From Hirudinaria manillensis (Eukaryota; Annelida; Clitellata; Hirudinida; Hirudinidae): a DNA stretch of 64,000 nt. The DNA is taken from the NCBI GenBank assembly GCA_034509925.1, contig CM067527.1, positions 8,808,001 to 8,872,000 of the forward strand, read 5' to 3'. Below, piece after piece: positions 10,706-27,801 of this stretch (the first letter of the stretch is position 1; each line of letters begins with the position of its first letter). The position numbers and the translations under genes are program-made. Below the pieces are notes generated by a model. It did not search any database, had not been told where the DNA came from, and saw nothing but the letters and a program-made list of their open reading frames with translations.

Positions 10706-13700
10706 ATGGCCGACGTTGCAAAGTTGTTGGAAGCATTTACACAGCAAATGGAATTGTTGGTTCGTTCAATAGCTACAAACGCTACACACCACACCGTTCC
10801 GAATTTTATTCCTTTCGAACCTAGCAAAGAATTGTGGAATGATTATATGAACCGCTTCCAGTCATTCATTGAAGCGAATTCAATTCCAGCATCGAAAATT
10901 ACGCAAGTGTTTCTGACAAACCAGTCCGCTTCTATTTACAAACTTTTGCAAACAACAGCTTCTCAAAAACCAACGCCGTGCGAAGTAAATAAATTGGACT
11001 TTGCTGAAATCCAAGCGGTGATGATGCATAACTTCAACCCCAAGAGATTTGTGATTCGAGAGAGATTCAAATTTTGGACTGAGCTAAAAAGACAACCAGG
11101 TGAAACAATTCAGGAACTCGCGGCGAAAATTCGAAATGCCGCCACCACATGTGACTTCCCTAGTATAGAAGACACACTAGATGAAGCTTTAAGAACAAGA
11201 TTCATGTGTTCAGTTGACAACGAGGCTGTGCTCAAAGCGTTGTTCAAAGTTCCAGAAGATGAACTAACATTCAATCGAGCAATTGAAATTGCTATGGAAG
11301 TTGAAGAGTCTGCCAAAGTTGCGAAAGCTACAGTACACGGCACACCAGAGGACAATCGGGAACTGGTAAATAAAATTTCAAAAGAGACAGAAAGTAAACC
11401 GGACAAAGCAGATTCCAAGCCAATACGAAAACCTCAACAACAGAGACAGCAATTTTCAAAATTCACATTCCCGAAAGGAACTTGTCCAAGATGTGGAAAC
11501 AAAGGACACCACGCCAATGACTGCAGACATATTAAAGCTAAATGTCATTTCTGTGGAATCATTGGACACATTGAAAAGGCATGTTTTAAAAAGAAGTTCA
11601 AAAGAGACAGGCATGTAAATTCAATCCACACAATTCCGAGCCACACACCTCTGACTCAGGTGCTACAAATTGCACATTCAGAATTTGTTTTTGAATTAGA
11701 TAGTGGAGCCAGGGACAATTTTTGTGCAATCGAAACTTGGAAAATGTGGGGAAAGCCCAGGCTAAACTTTTCCAGTACAAGATATGTTTCGGCAACAGGT
11801 GATCCCATTCCGAACATAGGAGTCTGCGAAGTCATAGTTTCGACATCGGACGTCAAAAACGTAGCTCTAGAATTCAATGTCACCAAGTTACCAAAGCTCA
11901 ACATCATTGGGAGGAAAGCCATAGTCGAATTAAAAATCGACGTTTCAAGCTTGCTACACAACCACGTTTTGAAAATTGATGAAGATCTTGATTCGAAAAC
12001 CGTTGAAAAAGCGTGTTATAAAATTTGCCACGATTTCAAAGAATGCTTCGAGCCAGAACTTGGTTGTTTGAAAGATTTCGAGTTAGAGGTAAAATTCAAA
12101 CCAGACTCATCGCCAATTTTTGTCAAGGCAAGAACAGTGCCATTTGCAATTCAGGAAGATCTAAACCAGGCTCTTGATGCAGGAATAAAGAAAGGGATTT
12201 GGACCCCAACTCATTTCAATGATTACGGAACTCCAATTGTACCGATTCGAAAGAGTCTGAAACCTGGAGAGCAGAAAGCCAATTTTAGAATCTGTGGCGA
12301 TTATTCTGTTACCGTAAATTCACAATTAGAACCACATAGGTATCCTATGCCCCTTCCAGAGGATCTGATGAGAAAACTGGGAGGAAGTCGATACTTCAGT
12401 AAAATCGATTTGGCAGACGCATTCAACCAAATTAAACTTGCACCTGCGAGCCAGAAGAAGCTCGCGCTGACAACAAATAGAGGAGTGCTTCTTCAAACGA
12501 GACTACCTTTTGGTATCATTTCAGCCCCGGGTTATTTCCAAGAGATAACGGACAAACTAACTTGCGATCTGCAAGGAGTAGCAGTCTATTTGGACGATAT
12601 TCTTATCGGAGGTTCGAATTCCAAAGAACATATTCAAAACCTGAAACTATTACTTCAACGATTGAGAGACAAAGGTCTCAGATGTAACAAAAAGAAATGC
12701 ATTTTTGCTAAAGATTCAATTGAATACCTTGGACTTGTTGTTTCAAAAAGCGGAATAGAAAAAGGGAAACGAGTTGACGCCTTGACTAGCATGCCAAGAC
12801 CAACAAATGTCCCGACATTGCGATCGTTTTTGGGTTCAGTTCAGTTTTACCACAAGTTCATTCCAAACCTTTCAACGATTGCGGAACCGTTGACGAGCCT
12901 CACCAGAAAAGAATCACTCTGGAGATGGAGTTTGGAAGCAGAGAAGTCGTTTCAAAAGTTGAAGGAGATCTTAGCGAACGAGGTGCAGCTTGCACATTTT
13001 GACAAATCTCTTCCTTTGGGAATTGCATGTGATGCATCAGATGTTGGAATCGGTGCAGTTTTGTTTCACAGATATCCGGATGGAAGTGAACGACCAATAT
13101 TGCACATTTCAAAGACACTGTCAACATCACAAAGAAATTATAGTCAGATACATAAGGAAGCACTTTCGATTATTTACGCGCTGCAGAAATTCCATCAATA
13201 CCTTTACGGACGAAACTTTATCTTAGTGACGGATCACAAACCTTTGTTGTCGCTTTTCAGCCCTTCAAAACTCACCCCATTATTAGCAGCAAATCGTTTA
13301 GCCCGATGGGCATTGATACTACACCAGTACGATTATTCGATAGAGTACCGACGATCCGAAAGTCATGGTAACGCGGATGCACTTAGTCGGTTACCAAGTG
13401 GGAAAGATGACAATTTTGACGCCGGTGAGGATGAAGACGACGACCTTACAGTTTGTACAATCAGTGCCATAAGTAAACAGATCCGACCAACTGATTCTCA
13501 GGTCTTGACAAAGGAATCGCGCAGAGACCGGATAATTTCAACTGTCGTACGATTCTTAAAAGAGGGATGGCCTCGAGTTGTAGATGCACAAATTCGACAT
13601 TTTCAAAAGTTGGAAGATGCTCTGACAGTGCAAAATGATTGTCTTATCTTCGGAAACAGAATCGTAGTTCCTGAGAAACTTAGACTACACGTTATGGGTC

Positions 13701-14830
13701 TATTGCACCTTGGACATTGCGGTATGAGGAGAATGAAGCAACTGGCACGAACCGTTGTTTACTGGCCGGGAATTGATGCCGACATTGAGGAGATGTGTAG
13801 GAAATGCACATCTTGCGCGGAACATCAGAACAACCCACCAAAGTTCTCAAATCATCCGTGGATGCTACCAGAAAGACCTTGGAGTAGAATCCACGTAGAT
13901 CACGCAGTTAATTTCATGGGAAAGAACTGGCTGGTGGTAGTCGATAGTTATTCTAAGTACCCATGCATCCATTCTACTTCAAGCATAACTGCCAGAACGA
14001 CTATGGAATTGCTGGAGGAGGATTTTGCTCATTTTGGATATCCCCATACTCTCGTAACGGACAATGCGCCCACATTTACATCCTCAGAATTTCAAGAGTA
14101 TCTCAGGGAAAGAGGTATTCTACACCTGAGAGGAGCCCCATACCATCCAGCTACAAACGGGCAGGCGGAAAGATTAGTCCAAACTTTTAAACAATCCCTG
14201 AAGAAATCGCGGCTTCCAACTATCCAGGCGCTACAGGAATTCCTCATGCAATATCGTCGAACTCCTTTGGAGTCTGGTTACTCTCCTAGTGAACTTCTGA
14301 ACGGAAGACAATTACGAAGCAAATTAGATGCGCTTTTGCCTTCAGTGCCGCACATTGCCCAGGAACTACAAAACCGTCAGAACAAGCCTACATCAAAGAG
14401 ATCGAGTAACACCCAATTCACCGTCGGGAAGCCATGCTACGTTCAACGCAGCGGTCCAGGCAAGGATCGCATTCCTAGATGGATCCCGGCAGTGGTGATT
14501 CAAGTCTTGGGTCCTCGTCATGTCTTAATACAGGCAGTGCCAAAAGGACCCACTTTGAAAAGGCACGTCGAACAATTGAGGCCCAGACATGGGGTAGAGG
14601 AAGACGATGATCCGGGCATGGTGCCGGATCCCACTCCCAATTCAAGGAACATTTCAACTTCTACAACTGCGCAAACCACAGTCCCGAGGAGACCCAGGGG
14701 TCGGCCAAAAGGACGAAGAAACTTCCAACGGCCAATAGTCCCGGATTCTGAGACTACACTTCCTCGACACTCAGAGAGGTTACGCCTAAAAGCTCTGAGA
14801 AACTTTTCGGCTGGCGTGGAGGTGTTGTGA
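10706..14830 (+). CDS. gag-pol: Ty3/gypsy Gag-Pol polyprotein, single frame, 1374 aa
   Basis: The frame is open from 10508, through the 5' LTR, but the first ATG after the primer site is 10706 (MADVAKLLEAF), which I take as the start. Domains in order: capsid-like Gag (about 30-230); two CCHC knuckles (CPRCGNKGHHANDC and CHFCGIIGHIEKAC, about 260-295); aspartic protease with ELDSGA (Asp about 332); reverse transcriptase with YLDD at 628; RNase H with ACDAS (Asp about 776); integrase with an HHCC zinc finger (about 1001-1045) and the triad D1065, D1119, E1155 with 35 residues between the last two. The C-terminus carries a Pro/Arg-rich PRGRPKGRR motif that looks like an AT-hook (about 1327-1339). 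The stop codon lies 8 bp inside the 3' LTR. No frameshift separates gag and pol. Confidence 0.97.
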   Translation: MADVAKLLEAFTQQMELLVRSIATNATHHTVPNFIPFEPSKELWNDYMNRFQSFIEANSIPASKITQVFLTNQSASIYKLLQTTASQKPTPCEVNKLDFAEIQAVMMHNFNPKRFVIRERFKFWTELKRQPGETIQELAAKIRNAATTCDFPSIEDTLDEALRTRFMCSVDNEAVLKALFKVPEDELTFNRAIEIAMEVEESAKVAKATVHGTPEDNRELVNKISKETESKPDKADSKPIRKPQQQRQQFSKFTFPKGTCPRCGNKGHHANDCRHIKAKCHFCGIIGHIEKACFKKKFKRDRHVNSIHTIPSHTPLTQVLQIAHSEFVFELDSGARDNFCAIETWKMWGKPRLNFSSTRYVSATGDPIPNIGVCEVIVSTSDVKNVALEFNVTKLPKLNIIGRKAIVELKIDVSSLLHNHVLKIDEDLDSKTVEKACYKICHDFKECFEPELGCLKDFELEVKFKPDSSPIFVKARTVPFAIQEDLNQALDAGIKKGIWTPTHFNDYGTPIVPIRKSLKPGEQKANFRICGDYSVTVNSQLEPHRYPMPLPEDLMRKLGGSRYFSKIDLADAFNQIKLAPASQKKLALTTNRGVLLQTRLPFGIISAPGYFQEITDKLTCDLQGVAVYLDDILIGGSNSKEHIQNLKLLLQRLRDKGLRCNKKKCIFAKDSIEYLGLVVSKSGIEKGKRVDALTSMPRPTNVPTLRSFLGSVQFYHKFIPNLSTIAEPLTSLTRKESLWRWSLEAEKSFQKLKEILANEVQLAHFDKSLPLGIACDASDVGIGAVLFHRYPDGSERPILHISKTLSTSQRNYSQIHKEALSIIYALQKFHQYLYGRNFILVTDHKPLLSLFSPSKLTPLLAANRLARWALILHQYDYSIEYRRSESHGNADALSRLPSGKDDNFDAGEDEDDDLTVCTISAISKQIRPTDSQVLTKESRRDRIISTVVRFLKEGWPRVVDAQIRHFQKLEDALTVQNDCLIFGNRIVVPEKLRLHVMGLLHLGHCGMRRMKQLARTVVYWPGIDADIEEMCRKCTSCAEHQNNPPKFSNHPWMLPERPWSRIHVDHAVNFMGKNWLVVVDSYSKYPCIHSTSSITARTTMELLEEDFAHFGYPHTLVTDNAPTFTSSEFQEYLRERGILHLRGAPYHPATNGQAERLVQTFKQSLKKSRLPTIQALQEFLMQYRRTPLESGYSPSELLNGRQLRSKLDALLPSVPHIAQELQNRQNKPTSKRSSNTQFTVGKPCYVQRSGPGKDRIPRWIPAVVIQVLGPRHVLIQAVPKGPTLKRHVEQLRPRHGVEEDDDPGMVPDPTPNSRNISTSTTAQTTVPRRPRGRPKGRRNFQRPIVPDSETTLPRHSERLRLKALRNFSAGVEVL

Positions 14831-14930
14831 CGATGTGCGAGGAGGCGGGGCCGGATGTTGTCGAACGATAGTTTGGAGCGTGTTGATTCTTTCGAAGTTT
14901 GAAGTTCGTTTCGTTTCTAAAGACCTAACA
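14823..14930 (+). repeat. 3' LTR (108 bp)
   Basis: Appears identical to the 5' LTR. The gag-pol stop codon overlaps its first 8 bases. The preceding purine-rich tract is weak (GGCGTGGAGG). It is followed directly by the CTCAT duplication. Confidence 0.97.
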
Positions 14931-16389
14931 CTCATTCTTACACATGGACAGTTTAGCACGAGTCGGATCAATCTGATCGTAGCCCGAGTTGTGAGTTTGA
15001 TTGAAAGCTTTCGATATCTGAATAATCTCATCAGGAATAGAGCCTCGTGAGCTTGGAGATGTTTGCCACCGCTATCGACAGTCCCAGCAGAACACTGAAA
15101 CTTTTTTCACCTGTTCTGCAGATCAAAAAATGGCGAGTTTTCCCAGCTACAATTTTAATAATTGCTTATAGCAAAGTCAACACGCTCCCAAGAGATCGCA
15201 TAAAATTAAATTATCATCATAAGCATTGAGATTTAACTCAATCTTCATCATTTATTTAGGTCAATGCTACTATGGTATCAACACATACTAATTTTCCAGC
15301 TTTCTCAGACTACGCGACCCGGGGAGCACATTTGTTTAAAGGGGTCGTCCATAATGTTTGATGGAAGATTTTAACTGGAGCTCCTTCGCGCGGAAATCCG
15401 CATTTTACTATAAACCATTAAACTCAATCTTAAAATCTTAAATCAACAAAAAAAGTAAAAAAATATTATTCTCCCAGATTTCTTCAAAGTATTTATTGGG
15501 GTGGGGGGGGGGGGGTTGCATGAAAGAGACACTGACTGTGAGCTATTGATACATAAAATATGTCGTATCATCCAGGATCCATTGTTTTTTAGCATCTAAC
15601 CCAGCCCTATCACCTGACTCTGGAAATCCATGACAAACCGGTAAAACTTGTGTCTGTGAGTTTGTCGCTTATCCAGGAACCCCTTCTCATGTGAGAATTT
15701 TGCACTTTCTCCCATTCCCGGAAGTACGTTTTTTGTTTCCGACGAGCAACCTTGCGATTAGCTGAAGCCTCAAAATTGCGGCTTTGGTGCAAGCAAAACG
15801 CTGTCAGCTAAGCTATGCATTATGCTTGAATTGGTGGTAATCGAATTTGTTGAGCAAGCTCGTAAACAATAAATCGAATAATTCTACTAAATCATTTCAT
15901 ATACATAAATACATTTCGGAGTTAAACGTTGGACGTTGAACTGATTAATAGCAGTCAATAGACATGATTATAAAAACAAACTTTTTGAGCTTAGCGATCG
16001 TGGGGAGGGAGATTCAACTTTTAAAATTAATATTTTCATACATTTTGTTTGATCTTAGGCCTCTCCAGCTGCTATATTTTTCTTCCTCCTCTGCCATTGG
16101 ATGGCCATTATCACCCAAACCTAATCACAATAAACTTTTACTATTATAAACCTTTCAAAAGCCAAGAAAACAAAAAAAGAATTATAGATAAAGCAAATTA
16201 GACATACCTAAACGATGGATAAAAAAAGGCAGAGGGCGTCTGCATTCCAAAGGAAAAAGAATCCAGGGATTTCAATCAATCCAGATCCATGTCGTTGCTG
16301 AACATAGGGAGAAATATTTTTATCCATAATGCCATCGAGACTCACAGTGACGTCGAACCAATCGAACTTGAATCAGAATAGACACGTCT
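14931..16389. other. Right flank of the Ty3 insertion; no gene firmly recognised
   Basis: If the element is removed, a minus-strand frame stays open from about 15065 across the empty site to about 10494 and reads SRGSIPDEIIQISKAFNQTH and onward; it could be an old exon but has no known domain. A short piece near 15310-15420 shares AATGCGGATTTCCGC with the end of the LINE relic at 17357-17371. A run of G (about 15498-15516) is a simple repeat. Other frames here are short and unsupported. Confidence 0.4.
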
Positions 16390-17380
16390 ATTCCGAATGG
16401 AGGTGCTCCATGTGCACCAGGTCGAGCACACCTCCATAATATGGGAGGTCAAAGGTCAGGAGGGACCAGCAAAGTCTACATGGCTAGACCTAGCGAAAGC
16501 GCATGGGTCGGTGCCACCAGCTCCCGTGGAAGAATTACCAAGCAGCGAAATATTTACTTCGCTCACCTCTGCAAAAAGCGATGTTAAACGCTAGGAAGGG
16601 ACGTCCATTCAGATGCAGATGACTGGACCGTCAATGCCCCAGAAGAGATGAGGCACTATTCCTAGATGCTAATTAAAAGTGGCAAAAAGCTTGATATGGC
16701 CCTTATATCACCGTCAACGAATGTCATCATGTTGGTGGAAATGACGAACAGACTAGAGTGCAGCAATGCGTTCGGAGCGGAAAGGCATACAGATCTATCG
16801 GTATACCTGGAAGCGAAATAATATCGGACTCTTCCCCATCGAAGTTGGCTAAGTGGCCTAGTCGGAACTTCCGACTCGGAAGCCTTCCTCACTCGGATCG
16901 GTTTGTCTAGCCGAGAAAGATCGAAGGTTATGATAAGGATTTCTGAAGCTGCGGAGGCAGCCTCGTTCTGGATCCGGCAAATGAGAGGCCAGAAGAAGTC
17001 TTCAAAGCGATCAAAGCGTTGGATAATACATCGGGGCAATTCATCGGTCGAGAGGCGAGGGGCCGACAAAAGAAATTTCTATCTCCTCATTGCTGCTTTA
17101 AAAAAAATTTAGCGGCAGGGGTGACAAAAGAAGGCGATCGCGAGCCAAACAAAGGCAAGGTGGAAACGCTTTAGTTAGGCAGTAAAGCGACACAAATAAG
17201 CCCATGAGAGCTTTCAAGAGTCGAGTCAGTCGTGGCAGTAACAGACGTCACAAGAGCAGTGAGAGCCTCCCACAACCGAAAGTTGAATCCCGAACAGAGA
17301 ACCGGCAGGAATCCAGCAAATTCCAAGTCTAATAAGTTTTATTGGTTTGATGGCAAAATGCGGATTTCCGCATGAGGGGC
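16390..17380 (+). mobile_element. Decayed non-LTR retrotransposon (LINE), RT and C-terminal pieces
   Basis: Near 16397-16560 the + frame reads QVEHTSIIWEVKGQEGPAKS then TWLDLAKAHGSVPP, the reverse-transcriptase motif (WLDLanAyGSvPH) of many LINEs. After a deletion, 16800-17110 recalls the C-terminal part of the same ORF type: GLSSRERSKVMIRISEAAEA then ASFWIRQMRG. Stops and frameshifts break it. The C-terminal half matches the minus-strand copy at 25600-26145. The element is dead. Confidence 0.75.
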
Positions 17381-18326
17381 GTTGGTCAATTGCGAGGAGG
17401 CTTTTTGGATGACATTCTAAGCGTTGACACTTGGTACAACAACATTTTCCTCCCCAAACTCTAAATTATCCCCGGATCACACAGTCCGAATGGAATCTTG
17501 TGGGTGTTCGAGCATCGCAATGAGGCGAAACCCTACGACTAATAGCCACACCTAAAATTATGCCATTGTAATCCCGCGAAAATTTATATTTTTGAGGCAT
17601 TCCTGAATTGTGAAGGTCATATCAGCGGGTACGGGGGGCAAAAACACATGATATGCCACTGCGGACAAGGCTTAGGTTTTGGAAAAACTCATAAATAATG
17701 CGCAATTCCATTCAGCGAGGTTTAACTCAAACAAAGAGGGGGTCCACACATGTTTATAAAATCTAATAAACAAGAATCAAGAGTGTGAATTCCCATGCTA
17801 ATATATGTTTAAATTGATCTCTGATGATACAGAGAAATGGATTATAAATTGAATAAAGATTGCTGGAGAAGAGTGGTCAGAGGTACTTTTGAAAAAATCC
17901 TGTTTCGTTAAAAAAGCTGGAGGCGACCACTAAGTACCAACATTCCAACTTTCTTTTTCAACTGGTCACATATTTGACTAATGATAAATACCAAGATTGA
18001 ACGTACTAGCGTACTTGATTTTAAGTGAAAGTTGAACAGTTGAATAATGAGTACTTCAGCTACAGATGAAGGCTAAAATGAAACATAATAAATACAGGCA
18101 ATAGTAATATGGCAAATTGAAAGCCTTTACCAACATCAATTGTTGCAATTCCATGCAAAACATCCTAAAAAGGTGATGCATCAGAAAAGTTCAGCGATGA
18201 ATATTTGATCCACAAAGCGTCAATGCCACAATACACAATTCATTCCACAAAACTCTCATAACTTTCTAAATGGTCTACATGCTTATTATAAGTTGAGTGA
18301 CATGAACTGAGATCAGCTTCTATTCT
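17381..18326. other. Intergenic, no gene recognised
   Basis: The region lies between the LINE relic and the 3' end of the bHLH-like gene and probably includes that gene's 3' UTR. No open frame or repeat stands out. Confidence 0.5.
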
Positions 18327-19744
18327 TCATTGGTATTTTGAACTGTTTGTAATGTCATAAACTCCTAAAACAAAAATTCCTCATAAGAAAATCATATTTC
18401 TGACAAATTTATGAAATTATATAATCACAATTGTGATAATAATAATAGCATTTAAACTATTAACTTGAACAATCTAATATCTATGGGGAATCCCAAGAAA
18501 CATTTATCTAGAAATGAAGTAAAGAACCACCAATGATTCCCTTGAAGAGTCAGAAGGACTGGCCCAAAAAATGCTTGACAACGAGTAATCACTCGATTTT
18601 GGGTAACCCTCCATTTCGTGCATCAAAGGAACTGTTAAATATATATTTGCTCATTGCTATTGAAGAACAAAGAACTAGAAATTAAAAAACTTTGCAGATT
18701 TTCAGTTATAGCAAAATTACAAATTATACTACATTCAGACACATAATGTCAGTCTACTAACTGAAATTTATTTACCTAATGACTGAAGATTTGCACTACA
18801 TGTCTGAGAAGTGTAATGGAGTTCATCTGCAATTTTAGTGCAGGCCTTTGAGGTTTCTTCTTGTAAATCAAACATGTCTTCTTTAGCATCACTCATTGCT
18901 TTTCTCTCCTAAATTGAACATTTAATAATTTCATGTTAGTAAATCCAAAATCATGACCAATAATAAATTAAAACAGAAACTATGCCCCAATACTGACTTT
19001 ATTGCCCCACTTCATTTCTGCTTTATGACCTAGAACCAAAAGTTCATCTATTAAATCTGCCAGATACATGATGTGACACATACCTATACCTTGTAAAAGA
19101 TGATATGACAAAAAACTTTGCCTGGAAAACGTATTACAATTCAACTCTTTGCATAATTCAGTAACATAACTTTCTAAGTGACATATGTAATTGATCATCA
19201 GTTGCATTTTAACGACCTACAATGTCACACATTATTTGTAGAGATCAGCACTGAAATAAAAATTCCTCAATTTACCTTCGTTTTACTAAATGTGAAATTG
19301 TTGTAACCCGGGACGCGATTTGCCAAATATTCTATAGTAGCATTTAGTCCTTGATGCCTAAATCTTAAATTAATCTAATCGATAACAAATAATTCAGAAT
19401 TGGAGAACCATCGCAAATACATCACCTTTCGCTATCTCTATGTCTTTCTAACATCCTTACAGGACTTCTGCGTCTTTTTGTAGTGCATTTCCTCTTCATT
19501 GCCGTAAAGTCTCCTGCGTGACCTGCTCGAGGCTTTTCGATATTTGTCAACTGATTTATTTCATTCGAATTAGATCGGTAATCACTCTAAAAATATGTCA
19601 AAAAATCATGTAAATAAATGTTTGATCCCTTGCTAAAACTCATAACAAGAAACATACTTTCGCCAATAAACCATGCTCATTCTCAATCGCTTTAAACCCT
19701 GGAAAAAACGAGGTATATTTCCTCTTAATTGTAATCTCCTTCAT
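18327..19744 (-). CDS. Possible divergent basic helix-loop-helix protein, 239 aa
   Basis: Six exons join with consistent phases: 19658-19744, 19426-19586, 19276-19357, 18998-19216, 18776-18908 and 18327-18364. Residues about 67-130 resemble a bHLH domain: a basic stretch (KRKCTTKRRRSPVRMLERHR) ending DSER, helix 1 LNATIEYLANRVP, a loop GYNNFTFSK, and helix 2 TKVVKMQLMINYICHLESYV. Helix 1 joins the basic region as ER..GLN, as in class A bHLH factors, but the key basic-region Glu looks replaced by Asp. The C-terminus (KEDMFDLQEETSKACTKIAD) is probably coiled. If correct it is a nuclear transcription factor; the alternative is an unrelated helical protein. I cannot assign an ortholog. Its start is 380 bp from the possible start of ARHGAP39, in head-to-head orientation. 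Confidence 0.5.
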
Positions 19745-20123
19745 CACGAAAAAATCCTAACGCGCCAAAACCATATGTCTGGCCGTCTGCTATTGTTCTT
19801 CTAAACCATAAGATGGCTGGCATTCGGAGAAAACTTATGAAATTGATTGCACGTTTAAAACCATTACCTTTACAAAATAAAATTTAGCTATATTTTTGTA
19901 TTATATTTAATAAATTTAATTTAGATAAACAAACTACAATATATTCCGTTGGTTCTACAGTTTAGAATGACTTTGAATGATCTAACAAATAATTTTTTTG
20001 CCAAAATTACTTTCTTTAACGTTTGGTTTTATTGCAAACCAGCAATGTCTGATTTCATTTTGAGATTCTGGATGTTATTGCCAAGTAAATTAGGTGTTGT
20101 GAGATATTTTCTCCGCTGTCACG

Positions 20124-27801
<7,678 letters not shown>

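Larger units (their letters stand above)
10550..14930 (+). mobile_element. Complete Ty3/gypsy LTR retrotransposon (Mag-like), 4381 bp
   Basis: The element is bounded by two 108-bp LTRs that look identical base for base (10550-10657 and 14823-14930) and that begin TGTT and end AACA. A perfect 5-bp target duplication, CTCAT, lies at 10545-10549 and 14931-14935. A primer-binding site starts 2 bp after the 5' LTR. One uninterrupted gag-pol frame fills the interior. Identical LTRs, intact frame and intact duplication show a recent insertion and possible current activity. The LTRs are very short for the Ty3 group. The order protease, RT, RNase H, integrase places it in Ty3/gypsy; the fused frame and capsid region resemble the Mag lineage, which is my inference. 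Confidence 0.97.

Noticed and set aside
11110..13163. Antisense open frames inside the retrotransposon
   Set aside because: They are shadows of the strong gag-pol frame.
15498..15516. Poly-G tract as a possible G-quadruplex element
   Set aside because: It is a plain homopolymer with no gene context; best seen as a simple repeat.
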